Source: Enterococcus aquimarinus (GTDB lineage Bacteria > Bacillota > Bacilli > Lactobacillales > Enterococcaceae). Taken from it: a DNA stretch of 64,000 bases. The position numbers and the translations under genes are program-made. The notes below the pieces were generated by a model, which saw only the letters and a program-made list of their open reading frames with translations, was not told the origin of the DNA and did no database searches. The stretch covers positions 271,778 through 335,777 of the forward strand of contig NZ_JXKD01000001.1 of the NCBI RefSeq assembly GCF_001885765.1, written 5' to 3'. This document shows, in pieces, positions 32,226 through 40,827 of this stretch (positions are counted from its first letter, which is position 1; each line of letters starts with the position of its first letter).

Positions 32226-33077
32226 ATGAAATTAGCAGTAGTTACTGATAGTACGGCCTTCTTATCAGAAGATGCTTTAAAGAATCCCAATTTATTTGTA
32301 ATTCCCATCCCCGTTATTTTAGATGGGAAACTTTATAATGAGGGCATTGATATTGAAGCCGATCAATACTATGATTTATTAAAAAATAGTCAAGAATTTC
32401 CTACCACTTCACAGCCAGCATTAGGGGAAGCCCTAATGTTATACGAAGAAATTGGTAAAAAAGGATACGATACCATCATCAGTATTCATTTATCGAGTGG
32501 TATTTCTGGTTTTGTTGCGAATTTAAATAGCATCAAAGATAGTGTATCAGGTGTCAACATTATTCCTTATGACTCAAAGATTACCAGTATGCCGATGGGG
32601 AATATGGTCGAAACAATTTTAAAAATGAATGCAAAAGGATGTACACTGGAAGAAATGCTCGATCAACTCGATCAAATCCGTGAGAATACGAATGCATACA
32701 TGATCGTTGAAGATCTTAATAATCTCGTTAGGGGTGGCCGATTAACAAATGGGGCGGCACTTGTGGCGGGTTTACTAAAAATTAAACCAGTCCTCACTTT
32801 TGACGATGGGAAAATTATGCTATTCGAAAAAATCCGTTCGAGTAAAAAAGCTTTTGCCCGCGCAGAAGACGTGATTGGGCAACGAATGAGAGAAATTAAT
32901 CAACCCGTGAAACTTTATGTGATTCATGCAAACAGCTTGGCAGTGGCCCAAGAAGAAAAACAAAAGTTACAAGAAAAATATCCTAATGCAACTGTAGAAA
33001 TTGGTCATTTCGGTCCAGTTATCGGGACTCATTTAGGTGAGAAAGCAATCGGATTAGCGATTTCGCTTGAATATTAA
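32226..33077 (+). CDS. DegV family fatty-acid-binding protein
   Basis: 283 residues. LAVVTDSTAFLSEDAL at the start and the domain end GPVIGTHLGEKAIG are DegV signatures; VEDLNNLVRGGRL is present near residue 160. DegV/FakB proteins bind a fatty acid for phosphorylation by FakA, which is not in the window. GAGGA lies before the ATG at 32226; a TTG six bases upstream is an alternative. Confidence 0.9.
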   Translation: MKLAVVTDSTAFLSEDALKNPNLFVIPIPVILDGKLYNEGIDIEADQYYDLLKNSQEFPTTSQPALGEALMLYEEIGKKGYDTIISIHLSSGISGFVANLNSIKDSVSGVNIIPYDSKITSMPMGNMVETILKMNAKGCTLEEMLDQLDQIRENTNAYMIVEDLNNLVRGGRLTNGAALVAGLLKIKPVLTFDDGKIMLFEKIRSSKKAFARAEDVIGQRMREINQPVKLYVIHANSLAVAQEEKQKLQEKYPNATVEIGHFGPVIGTHLGEKAIGLAISLEY

Positions 33078-33083
33078 GCACTG

Positions 33084-33113
33084 TAAAAAGAAGGGCTTCG
33101 GTTCTTCTTTTTA
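33084..33113 (+). terminator. Terminator after the degV gene
   Basis: AAAAAGAAG (33085-33093) pairs with CTTCTTTTT (33104-33112) around a GGCTTCGGTT loop, ending in T. It separates degV from the amino acid transporter operon. Confidence 0.78.
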
Positions 33114-33262
33114 TATTTCCCGAAAATGATTTTTTCGTTAGAAAGATGAAGTGAATCTGAGAATATCTCCGTTTTCTTTAAAAGATTATCTGAAAAAATC
33201 GATGTTGACAAGCTCTTTGGAAGGTCTTGTTTTCTGAAAAGAATCATTAAAATCTAATAAAC

Positions 33263-33292
33263 TTTACAAAACATATTAAAATAGTCTATAAT
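33263..33292 (+). promoter_or_regulatory. Promoter of the glnQHMP-type operon
   Basis: TTTACA (33263-33268), an 18-base spacer and a consensus TATAAT (33287-33292), 71 bases before glnQ. The rest of the 285-base gap is AT-rich with no other feature that I can support. Confidence 0.7.
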
Positions 33293-33362
33293 TCTATTAT
33301 TATTGACTTTTAAAAAGGCGGAAAGTCTTTTTTTTTATTGCGAATTTCAAGGAGGTAACAGT

Positions 33363-34094
33363 ATGATTGAGTTTAAAAATGTAGAAAAGTACTATGGCGA
33401 TTTTCATGCATTAAAGAATATTAATTTGACAATCACGAAAGGTGAAGTGGTTGTCGTCATCGGTCCTTCTGGATCTGGTAAGAGTACGATGCTACGGTGT
33501 ATTAATGCACTAGAAGAAATTTCAACGGGCCATTTACTCATTAATAACATTGATTTAGCAAGCAAAGATACGAATTTAAATCACGTTCGTAAAAACTTAG
33601 GAATGGTTTTCCAACACTTTAATTTATATCCACATCGGACAGTTTTGGATAATATTACACTTGCTCCAATGAAGGTATTGAAAAAGAGTAAAGCCGAAGC
33701 GGAAGCAAAAGCGGAAGAATTACTTGAAAAAGTGGGGATGTTAGATAAAAAAGATGCCTATCCTTCTCAATTATCTGGCGGTCAACAACAACGGATTGCG
33801 ATTGCACGTAGCTTAGCAATGGAACCAGACGTGATGCTTTTTGACGAACCAACTTCCGCGCTTGATCCAGAAATGGTCGGCGAAGTACTTGAGGTCATGA
33901 AGAATTTAGCGAAAGAAGAAGGCATGACAATGGTTGTTGTGACACATGAGATGGGCTTTGCACGGGAAGTAGCCAATCGTGTTATATTCATGGCTGAAGG
34001 TGAAATTTTAGAAGATGCTGAAACAGAAATGTTCTATGAAAACCCTCAAGAAATACGTGCGCAACAGTTCTTAAGTAAGATTATTACACAATAA
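33363..34094 (+). CDS. glnQ: Polar amino acid ABC transporter, ATP-binding protein
   Basis: 243 residues. Walker [14 protein letters not shown] near residue 36, Q-loop [17 protein letters not shown], signature [17 protein letters not shown], and Walker [18 protein letters not shown]. This is the GlnQ/ArtP class. AAGGAGG before the ATG at 33363 fixes the start, although the frame is open 60 bases upstream. The order ATPase, binding protein, permease, permease is the glnQHMP order. Confidence 0.92.
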   Translation: MIEFKNVEKYYGDFHALKNINLTITKGEVVVVIGPSGSGKSTMLRCINALEEISTGHLLINNIDLASKDTNLNHVRKNLGMVFQHFNLYPHRTVLDNITLAPMKVLKKSKAEAEAKAEELLEKVGMLDKKDAYPSQLSGGQQQRIAIARSLAMEPDVMLFDEPTSALDPEMVGEVLEVMKNLAKEEGMTMVVVTHEMGFAREVANRVIFMAEGEILEDAETEMFYENPQEIRAQQFLSKIITQ

Positions 34095-34115
34095 GAGGAA
34101 GAGGGGGAATTTCAT

Positions 34116-34919
34116 TTGAGAAAAAATAAAAAGATATCTTTACTATTCCTATTTTCGATCCTTTTGATGACCTTATTCGGTTGTGGCCAAAGTAGTTTAG
34201 CAAAAGTTGATATTTTAACGAGAATCGAAGAAACACCTAAAATTTTCTGGGGCGTCAAAAATGATACTCGTTTATTCGGCTTAACGAACATCGAAACACG
34301 GAAAGTTGAAGGTTTTGATATCGATATTGCTTTAGCTATTACAGAAGAAATTTTAGGTCCAGAAGGAGAAGCGGTGTTTGTGGAAGTGACGTCCAAGACT
34401 CGTATTCCTTTAATTAAAAACGGAAACATTGATGCGATTATTGCGACGATGACGATTAGTGAAGAACGTCTAAAGCAAGTCGATTTCTCGGATGTGTATT
34501 TTGACGCCGGACAATCGTTATTAGTTAAAAAAGGGAGTCCTATTAAAGGTGTTGAGGATTTAGATGAAACAACAACCGTTCTAGCGGTAAAAGGATCAAC
34601 TTCGGCGATTAACATTCGAAAATTTGCACCAGAAGCTAAAATTCTTGAACTGGAAAACTATGCAGAAGCCTTCACCGCGCTGCAATCAGGGCAAGGCGAC
34701 GCTATGACTACTGATAGTGCAATTTTACTTGGAATGGTAGAAGAAAATCCAAATTATCAATTAGCAGGTGAGATTTTTACGGATGAGCCATACGGAATTG
34801 CTATTAATAAAGGGCAGGAACCTTTTTTGGCCGCTGTAAATGAGGCTCTTGCAACAATGAAAGAAAATGGAACGTATCAAGCTATTTATGATAAATGGTT
34901 TCCAAATGTCAATGAATAA
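34116..34919 (+). CDS. glnH: Amino acid ABC transporter, substrate-binding lipoprotein
   Basis: 267 residues from a TTG start preceded by GAGGAAGAGGGGG; no ATG lies before the signal peptide. A basic start (RKNKK), hydrophobic core and lipobox LFGC near residue 23 mark it as a lipoprotein. The rest is a type 2 periplasmic-binding fold of the glutamine/glutamate class (GFDIDIALAITEEILG, VDFSDVYFDAGQSLLVKKGS). The exact amino acid is uncertain. Confidence 0.88.
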   Translation: MRKNKKISLLFLFSILLMTLFGCGQSSLAKVDILTRIEETPKIFWGVKNDTRLFGLTNIETRKVEGFDIDIALAITEEILGPEGEAVFVEVTSKTRIPLIKNGNIDAIIATMTISEERLKQVDFSDVYFDAGQSLLVKKGSPIKGVEDLDETTTVLAVKGSTSAINIRKFAPEAKILELENYAEAFTALQSGQGDAMTTDSAILLGMVEENPNYQLAGEIFTDEPYGIAINKGQEPFLAAVNEALATMKENGTYQAIYDKWFPNVNE

Positions 34920-34934
34920 GGAGGGCAGATAAGT

Positions 34935-35582
34935 ATGTGGCAATTATTAACAGATAATATTGATTTAATTTTAATTGGCTTGAGAACCACCTTATTAGTC
35001 AGTCTCATTGCTTTAATTGGGAGTCTATTCATAGGAACGCTCATGGCTATTTTTCAAGTATCACCGATCAAAATCACTAACAGACTTGCGACAATCTATG
35101 TTGAATTTTTTAGAAACGTACCTTTACTAATTATTGTCATGTTTTTCTTTGTCGTAGCACCCATTTATGGTTTTAAATTTGATGGGTTTAGCGCGGGGGC
35201 ATTAGGATTGACGTTATATACGTCTGCTTTCGTGGCAGATACCGTTCGTGCTGGAATTAAGGGAATTCCTAAAGGCCAAATGGAAGCAGGGCGCTCGACA
35301 GGATTAGGCTATCTACAAACAATGTGGTATATCGTGTTACCACAAGCATTTAAAATTGTCTTGCCACCTTTAGGGAATCAATTTATCAACTTAGTGAAGA
35401 ACTCATCTGTTTTAGCAATCGTGACGGGTGTTGACTTGATGTATCAAGGTGATTTAATTGCAAGTACCACCTTTCAAACGATTGAAACCTATACGTTAAT
35501 CGGTTTAATTTACCTGTGTATTACCTTACCGATTTCGTACTTAATGAAATATATTGAAACTAAATTAGCACTTAGCAATTAA
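34935..35582 (+). CDS. glnM: Amino acid ABC transporter, permease
   Basis: 215 residues with about five hydrophobic segments. The motif VEFFRNVPLLIIVMFFF near residue 55 and the EAA loop (GQMEAGRSTGLGYLQTMWYI) near 115 are typical of HisM-type permeases. It pairs with the next gene. Confidence 0.87.
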   Translation: MWQLLTDNIDLILIGLRTTLLVSLIALIGSLFIGTLMAIFQVSPIKITNRLATIYVEFFRNVPLLIIVMFFFVVAPIYGFKFDGFSAGALGLTLYTSAFVADTVRAGIKGIPKGQMEAGRSTGLGYLQTMWYIVLPQAFKIVLPPLGNQFINLVKNSSVLAIVTGVDLMYQGDLIASTTFQTIETYTLIGLIYLCITLPISYLMKYIETKLALSN

Positions 35583-35593
35583 GGAGGAGTAAG

Positions 35594-36247
35594 ATGGACT
35601 TTTTATCAGCATTTTCGTGGATTAATATCCGCTTTTTATTAGACGGCTTACTCGTTACTTTGCAAGTTGCCGTTGTTTCAATTATCCTAAGTTTCATCAT
35701 TGGAGGAATACTGGGTGTTATTCGATTTATGAAAGTACCGTACCTCTCGCTCATCGTTGGAGCGGTGGTTGATATTGTTCGTAATTTACCGTTATTACTC
35801 ATTATCTTCTTTACCTATTTCGCCTTACCGCAAATTGGGATTCAACTCTCAATTTTTTGGTCCGCTGTAGCAGCCATGACGATTTTCGAATCCGCCATGT
35901 TGGCCGAAATTATTCGTGCAGGTCTCTTAGCGGTTCCACAAGGGCAAATGGAAGCTGGTCGTTCGACGGGTATGACGTATTTTTCAACGCTGTATTACAT
36001 CGTTTTCCCGCAAAGTATTAAATTGATGTTGCCACCAATTGTCAGCCAATTTATCTCTTTGATTCGTGATACGTCACTGGCTGTTATTATTTCATTGCCA
36101 GAGTTAACGCATCATGCGAAAATTATCTACGCACAAGATCCTTCAGCTGTCTTACCAATGTTTGTCGCAATGACATTTTTATACTTTATTATTTGCTACT
36201 CATTGTCTGTTTTTGCCAAACGCCTGGAACAGAAATGGGCTGTTTAA
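35594..36247 (+). CDS. glnP: Amino acid ABC transporter, permease
   Basis: 217 residues, the second HisM-type permease, with VDIVRNLPLLLIIFFTYFAL near residue 58 and the EAA loop GQMEAGRSTGMTYFSTLYYI near 118. AAGGAGG precedes the start. Last gene of the operon; a terminator follows directly. Confidence 0.87.
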   Translation: MDFLSAFSWINIRFLLDGLLVTLQVAVVSIILSFIIGGILGVIRFMKVPYLSLIVGAVVDIVRNLPLLLIIFFTYFALPQIGIQLSIFWSAVAAMTIFESAMLAEIIRAGLLAVPQGQMEAGRSTGMTYFSTLYYIVFPQSIKLMLPPIVSQFISLIRDTSLAVIISLPELTHHAKIIYAQDPSAVLPMFVAMTFLYFIICYSLSVFAKRLEQKWAV

Positions 36248-36250
36248 AAA

Positions 36251-36300
36251 AAGAAGAAGAAGCGGTTTTGACAGGCTACTGTTAAAGGCGCTTCTTTCTT
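36251..36300 (+). terminator. Terminator of the glnQHMP-type operon
   Basis: AAGAAGCG (36257-36264) pairs with CGCTTCTT (36289-36296), with GACAG/CTGTT pairing inside the loop, followed by a T-rich tail. Confidence 0.75.
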
Positions 36301-36330
36301 TACATTTCGAATAGAAGGAAGGAATTAATC

Positions 36331-36894
36331 ATGACAATCGTCTATTTTTTACGCCATTCAATCCGAGACACAACAGTCAAACATGAAATGGCCCCGTTAT
36401 CAAAGAAAGGGAAGGTACTTGCTGAAAATTTAGTCCCATACTTTTTGAATCAAGAAATCCAGCAGATTTTTGCAAGTCCGTTTCAAAGAACAATTGACAC
36501 AGTGAAACCGACCGCTAACGCCTTAAAGCAATCGATTAACTTGCGAGATGGGCTAACTGAGCGCCGAGTAGGACACTGGGTAGCAGATTTTGATGCCTAT
36601 GCTAAGCAACAATGGGAGGATTTTGACTATAAGCTTGCTGAGGGTGAGTCGTTAAATGATGTGAAGAGCCGAATTGTGCCAACCTTCAACGAGATCCTAT
36701 CCAGTACGGCGGGAGATTGCATTATTTGCGGTCATGGAACAGCTTTTTCTGTCTTATTTTATGAACTCACAAAAGGCGAGTTTGGTTATGACCAATTTCA
36801 AACATTAACCATGCCAGATGTGTTTATTGGCAAGTTTGATCACCAACACCAACTGATTCAGTTTGAGAATCAGAAGTTACACTTACTGTTTTGA
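36331..36894 (+). CDS. Histidine phosphatase family protein
   Basis: 187 residues. The catalytic motif reads FLRHSIRDT (RHS in place of the usual RHG), followed by LSKKGKVLAENL, SPFQRTIDTVKPTA and CGHGTAFSVLFYE with the second catalytic His. This is the phosphoglycerate-mutase-like phosphatase fold; the substrate cannot be told. It has its own Shine-Dalgarno AGAAGGAAGG. Confidence 0.85.
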   Translation: MTIVYFLRHSIRDTTVKHEMAPLSKKGKVLAENLVPYFLNQEIQQIFASPFQRTIDTVKPTANALKQSINLRDGLTERRVGHWVADFDAYAKQQWEDFDYKLAEGESLNDVKSRIVPTFNEILSSTAGDCIICGHGTAFSVLFYELTKGEFGYDQFQTLTMPDVFIGKFDHQHQLIQFENQKLHLLF

Positions 36895-37029
36895 GTGTGA
36901 ATAGTATCTGCTTTTACTTTTGTTGATAGAGGAAGAAGAGTAGAGAAGAGGCGTTTACTTCAAAATCTCAATACGACGACAATTCTTAAATAACAATCAA
37001 TTTACTTTTTCTCAGAAAGGATACTTAAC

Positions 37030-37782
37030 ATGAAAAAAATTACTTTTCAAAATATTTTTACACGAGGACATGTAATTGTCGAAAATGCGTGTTATCGACA
37101 AATTCATTATCCCGAAATGCTGATGCGCTATGATAGTAACTTTATCGAATTCAAAAGAATGCCGACAGTTGAAACGTTTAAAGAAGTAGAAGGCTACTTA
37201 CGTGAATATCATCTGAATCATGGTCAAAATCATTTAAAATTTTATTTTCCAGAAAATCAACAACCGACGGAGGAAATCCAGAATTATTTAAGAGAAAATG
37301 GCTATTCACAAGGATTTTTAGAACTCTATGGTATCAAGCCGCAGTCATTTCCTGTGATAGAGATGAATCCAGCTATTTCGATTCAAACCGTTACGAAAGA
37401 TACATTAGCCATTCTTCAACAGTTAAAATATCAAAATGATTTAGTATTTGGGCGTGAATTTGCGGATCAAAAAGCTAATTTAATCAAAAAAATAGTTGAT
37501 GAACCCAATGTGCAGCAATTATTGGCCTTTTATGAAGGACAAGCGGTTGGTTACGTTGATCTTATTCTGTCAAAAGATACGGTTGAGATTGACGAATTAT
37601 CAGTTAGTGAATCCTACCAAAAAAAGGGGATAGGGAGTCATCTGCAACGTTTTGCAATGGATCACTACCCAGATAGAATGATTATTTTAGTTGCAGACGG
37701 TGAAGATACACCGCGTGAGATGTATCAAAAACAACAGTATCACTGTTTCGGCTTTCAATATGAAGTGCTTAAAGAGTGTTAA
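37030..37782 (+). CDS. GNAT family N-acetyltransferase
   Basis: 250 residues. The C-terminal half carries a GNAT domain with VDLILSKDTVEIDELSVS and the acetyl-CoA loop YQKKGIGSHLQRFAMD (about 190-235). The N-terminal half resembles a second, degenerate acetyltransferase domain. The substrate is unknown. Confidence 0.82.
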   Translation: MKKITFQNIFTRGHVIVENACYRQIHYPEMLMRYDSNFIEFKRMPTVETFKEVEGYLREYHLNHGQNHLKFYFPENQQPTEEIQNYLRENGYSQGFLELYGIKPQSFPVIEMNPAISIQTVTKDTLAILQQLKYQNDLVFGREFADQKANLIKKIVDEPNVQQLLAFYEGQAVGYVDLILSKDTVEIDELSVSESYQKKGIGSHLQRFAMDHYPDRMIILVADGEDTPREMYQKQQYHCFGFQYEVLKEC

Positions 37783-37808
37783 TGATCTTATAAAGTATTT
37801 CAATCTAT

Positions 37809-37846
37809 TTGACTGTATCGGATATACTCAGTATACTTAAGGTATA
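37809..37846 (+). promoter_or_regulatory. Promoter and likely operator of the mazEF-type operon
   Basis: TTGACT (37809-37814) and TATACT (37832-37837) with a 17-base spacer. Two overlapping inverted repeats cover the -10 box: TATAC-TCA-GTATA (37823-37835) and TATAC-TTAAG-GTATA (37832-37846). They are good candidates for autoregulation by the antitoxin complex. Confidence 0.72.
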
Positions 37847-37861
37847 AAGGAGTGATTGAGA

Positions 37862-38092
37862 ATGCTTACAACACGATCTAGAAAAAATGGCAATTCAATT
37901 GTCGTAACATTACCCATTTTTAACGGTGTCAAACAAGAACCAGACAAAGAGTACATCGTTGTTTATGGTGAAGATGATACGATAACGTTAATTCCTAAAT
38001 TAGAGGATCCTTTTGCGCACGTTGAAAACGGAGCCTATTATCAAGAAGATGTTTGGGAAGAAATGCCGGCCGTCGGTAACGAGGTTCTTTAA
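37862..38092 (+). CDS. MazE-type antitoxin (AbrB/SpoVT fold)
   Basis: 76 residues. The N-terminal RSRKNGNSIVVTLP is the swapped-hairpin DNA-binding motif of MazE antitoxins. The acidic C-terminus (EEMPAVGNEVL) would bind the toxin. AAGGAG precedes the ATG at 37862. The toxin gene follows by three bases. Confidence 0.85.
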   Translation: MLTTRSRKNGNSIVVTLPIFNGVKQEPDKEYIVVYGEDDTITLIPKLEDPFAHVENGAYYQEDVWEEMPAVGNEVL

Positions 38093-38095
38093 GCT

Positions 38096-38434
38096 ATGAT
38101 AAATAAACACTATATCCCTGAAAAAGGCGACATTGTGTGGATTGATTTTGATCCATCTGCCGGCAAAGAAATTCAAAAACGACGTCCTGGTGTTGTTGTT
38201 TCGCGCTATGACTTTAATCGTGCAACTTTTTTTGCTGTCATTTGTCCAATCACATCAACCGTGAATAAAAATCGGATTCAATTCACATTACCTAAAGAAA
38301 ATAAAATTAATGGTCAAGTTGTGATTGCGCAATTAAAATCATTAGATTTCAAAACAAGAAATATTGAATTTGTTGAAAAATTATCTGAAGTCGAAATTAA
38401 AAAGATTGATCAGATCATCGAATACATTTTTTAA
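38096..38434 (+). CDS. MazF/PemK-type endoribonuclease toxin
   Basis: 112 residues. GDIVWIDFDPSAGKEIQKRR with the conserved Arg, PGVVVSRYDFN, and ICPITS are PemK/MazF motifs. Such toxins cut mRNA at short sequences when freed from the antitoxin. The gene appears complete. It is the last gene of the core region before the metal island. Confidence 0.9.
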   Translation: MINKHYIPEKGDIVWIDFDPSAGKEIQKRRPGVVVSRYDFNRATFFAVICPITSTVNKNRIQFTLPKENKINGQVVIAQLKSLDFKTRNIEFVEKLSEVEIKKIDQIIEYIF

Positions 38435-38465
38435 CGGATCAATCCCGAATGAAACCCAATCATCC

Positions 38466-38493
38466 AAGTCACAATTCATTTTGTGACTTTTTC
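38466..38493 (+). terminator. Terminator after mazF
   Basis: AAGTCACAA (38466-38474) pairs with TTGTGACTT (38481-38489), followed by TTTT. Confidence 0.85.
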
Positions 38494-38635
38494 TTGTTTT
38501 TGATAGCAAATAGTCGAATAAAGGAAAAAAGGAGAAAAATGATCTGATTTTAGTTACAGAAGGGACCTTAATCGAGGATATCGTGGATTCTCGTTCATCT
38601 TAAAATCTCAAACATAACTTCTTATAATGTATATT

Positions 38636-38674
38636 ATGTAAACTAAAATAACAAAAAAGAAAAATAGTTTACAT
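38636..38674. repeat. Perfect inverted repeat at the edge of the metal island
   Basis: ATGTAAACTA (38636-38645) and TAGTTTACAT (38665-38674), 19 bases apart. The right arm lies inside the altered 3' end of the oxidase gene. It may be a terminator for that gene or mark an old recombination end. Bases 38494-38635 hold nothing else that I recognise. Confidence 0.6.
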
Positions 38675-39944
38675 CACTCAAGCAAAGGACGCTTTTCAGG
38701 TCTTTTGTGCTCTCTTGGGTCTGGCTTTTAGAATAATGACCGATAAACGTAGTTAAACATTTTAGTGTCAACATGTGTCCCATTCCACTCATCTCAATTT
38801 GTCGATCTGGTAAGGAGTCAGCTTCCACTGGCGGTAAATCATTGAGTTTTTCTGGTAAAGGCTTAAGACTTCCTGACTTATCTCCTGTTATTTGAAGTGC
38901 TAGGATTTCTGTTGTCGAGATGTCAACAAGGGAAACTTCCTCTCCCACTTTATACTTACTCATGTCCACTACAATTTCTGCCCGTTCCCCCGGTGAGAGA
39001 AGGAACTCTTTTCTTTCTACAGGTGTTTCTAGGAAACCGCCATCTGTAGCGATCTGGTAAAAGAAAGATTCATCAGAAAGACGCAATTGATAGTTTCGAG
39101 CATTGGAACCATTGACGACACGCAAGCGAACCCATTCCTGTCCTACTTCGATATAGGGACGAATCGTCCTATTTACCAATGGGGTGTCTCCCGTGGTCCC
39201 ATCAAAATTATAGACCGTATCATAATTAAACTGGTTATCCTCATCAAAAAATCGTTCTTGTAGAATGAGGGGAAAGTCATTGACTCCATACTCTTTCGGG
39301 AGATCCAAAGAGCCCGAATGCTCATCTTCCACAAAAATCAATCCAGAGAGACCATTATAGACCTGTTCAGCAGATTTTTGGTGTGCATGCGAATGGAACC
39401 AAAGGGTCGCCGCTTCCTGATCCACTGTAAAATCTACCTCTGCGCTACCTTCTGCTTCAATCGCATGGTGAGGGCCTCCATCTACATCAGAAGGGATCTT
39501 CAGTCCATGCCAGTGAAAAGTGGTCTCCTCTTCCAATTTATTTTGAAGATTGATATGAATTTGCTGACCTCTTCGCACTTGTAAAACAGGCCCCAAATAA
39601 GAACCATTATATTCGTACGTCTCTGTGAGTGGTCCTTCACGGAAGGAAGTCTGACCTTCATCGGCTACTACGGTATAGGAAACTTCCGTATCGGTCTCAT
39701 AATCGCTCTTAAGGAGAGTGGGTAAGTGTAATTTGCTAGACGGCTGCTCGGGTGCCTTTAATTCTACTGTGTTTGTTTCCCTATTCATGCCGTTTCTGCT
39801 TTCCATCATGTCCCCCATAGGTGTGTCATGAGGAGAAAAGGACGGACGGAAATTTATCTGGAAGAAAGTGAAAAAAATAAAACTTAGTAAAAGTAGAGCA
39901 ACGGCAAAGGAAAACAATAACGGGATCCAGCGTTTCTTTTTCAT
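38643..39944 (-). pseudogene. Multicopper oxidase (CueO-type), C-terminus lost
   Basis: 433 residues. An N-terminal membrane segment (8-26) is followed by cupredoxin domains with the first copper ligands, TTFHWHGLKIP and LWFHSHAHQ. Homology runs to MSGMGHMLTLK near residue 390, then about 45 unrelated residues follow to the stop. The C-terminal cupredoxin ligands of the family (HPFHIH and HCH...H...M) are absent, so the trinuclear and type 1 copper sites cannot form. AAGGAG lies seven bases before the chosen ATG. The role of the intact enzyme is oxidation of Cu(I). Loss of the end next to the core genome suggests a rearrangement junction. Confidence 0.8.
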
Positions 39945-40033
39945 ATAAATTCTCCTTCTCTTCATGAGAATTCTATCAGAAGGTTAAGCCATTTGTCTTT
40001 ATGCTTCTATCAACTTAAAATTAGCTACTAACA

Positions 40034-40080
40034 ACTGCTTACTGATAAGCATAAAGTACTTATGCTTATCAGTAAGCAGT
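40034..40080. repeat. Perfect 21-bp inverted repeat with a five-base loop
   Basis: Bases 40034-40054 are the exact reverse complement of 40060-40080. No T tract follows on either strand. It sits between the oxidase and the NusG-II gene. It could be a stable mRNA hairpin, a processing site or a recombinase site. Confidence 0.85.
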
Positions 40081-40133
40081 GTCAATCATTTGTACTTAAA
40101 ACATTTCTAATTCATTTAAAAAAATTACTTCCG

Positions 40134-40556
40134 TCAGGATATAACATCTATCTCTGTATCTTCAGGATTTTCAGAGATAATTTCAATTAACAGTCGATGT
40201 GGAATATTCAAACTCGTCTCACCGGGACTTTGTATCCAACCCGTTTTAACGGAAATTTGTTGCGGGCTATTGTCTTCTTTGTTCCGAATTCTTTCTCCAT
40301 CGATTTCGATGATGTTATATTGACCAGGAGCAGGGTAATAAGTTATCAGTTTATGTTCTTCGCCGTCGATCGATATAACGGCGTATATCTTATTGCCTTC
40401 ATTTTGAGAATTCTGAACAGCAAAGATAGCCATTGGACTAAAAGAAAGGGCCACCAACAGAAAAATAATGATAACGTCAAAAGGTTTCATCATTTTTACC
40501 AATTTTTTGATTACAATCCCTCCTTGCCTTTTATATTTTCTGCGAATTTTAATCAC
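40134..40556 (-). CDS. NusG domain II-like membrane-anchored protein
   Basis: 140 residues from a GTG that overlaps the upstream stop (GTGA). A hydrophobic segment at about 27-45 is followed by an extracytoplasmic beta domain with GWIQSPGETSLNIPHRLLIEI, the pattern of NusG domain II proteins. It does not contain NGN or act as NusG. Internal starts are possible, as no good Shine-Dalgarno precedes the GTG while AAGGAGGG lies inside the frame. Its place beside oxidase and lgt suggests a role outside the membrane. Confidence 0.65.
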   Translation of the reverse strand: MIKIRRKYKRQGGIVIKKLVKMMKPFDVIIIFLLVALSFSPMAIFAVQNSQNEGNKIYAVISIDGEEHKLITYYPAPGQYNIIEIDGERIRNKEDNSPQQISVKTGWIQSPGETSLNIPHRLLIEIISENPEDTEIDVIS

Positions 40557-40783
40557 TGAAGATATTTTTTTCTTATTAAATATTCTGCTTCTGTTATATT
40601 GCCTCTAGCGAACTCTTTTTGAAGGATTTCTAACGGTGTTTCGCGATAATCTGAATAAGTAAAGCTAGACAACCATCGACCAATCAAATAGACAGCCACA
40701 ATAACCAGCCCTATCCAAAATAGCCCTTCTAATAGAAATGAACTAATCCCAAGTTGATTCAACAAATTAAAACAATGACTCAA
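40553..40783 (-). CDS. SHOCT-domain membrane protein
   Basis: 76 residues: one hydrophobic segment at about 16-36, then a C-terminal SHOCT motif (PLEILQKEFARGNITEAEYL, ending RKKYLQ). SHOCT peptides are common in small membrane proteins of unknown role. It overlaps the NusG-II gene and probably shares a transcript with adk and lgt. Confidence 0.78.
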   Translation of the reverse strand: MSHCFNLLNQLGISSFLLEGLFWIGLVIVAVYLIGRWLSSFTYSDYRETPLEILQKEFARGNITEAEYLIRKKYLQ

Positions 40784-40827
40784 CCGTTATTTCCTCCTGA
40801 CTAATTAAATACTTATATTTGAACTTT

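Noticed and set aside
36331..36894. RHS in place of RHG as a dead histidine phosphatase
   Set aside because: Arg and both His are present; the Gly position varies in the superfamily, so loss of activity is not supported.
38643..38760. The divergent 45-residue tail of the oxidase as a new functional domain
   Set aside because: It has no recognisable motif, replaces essential ligands, and lies at a junction, so it is better read as junk translation after a rearrangement.
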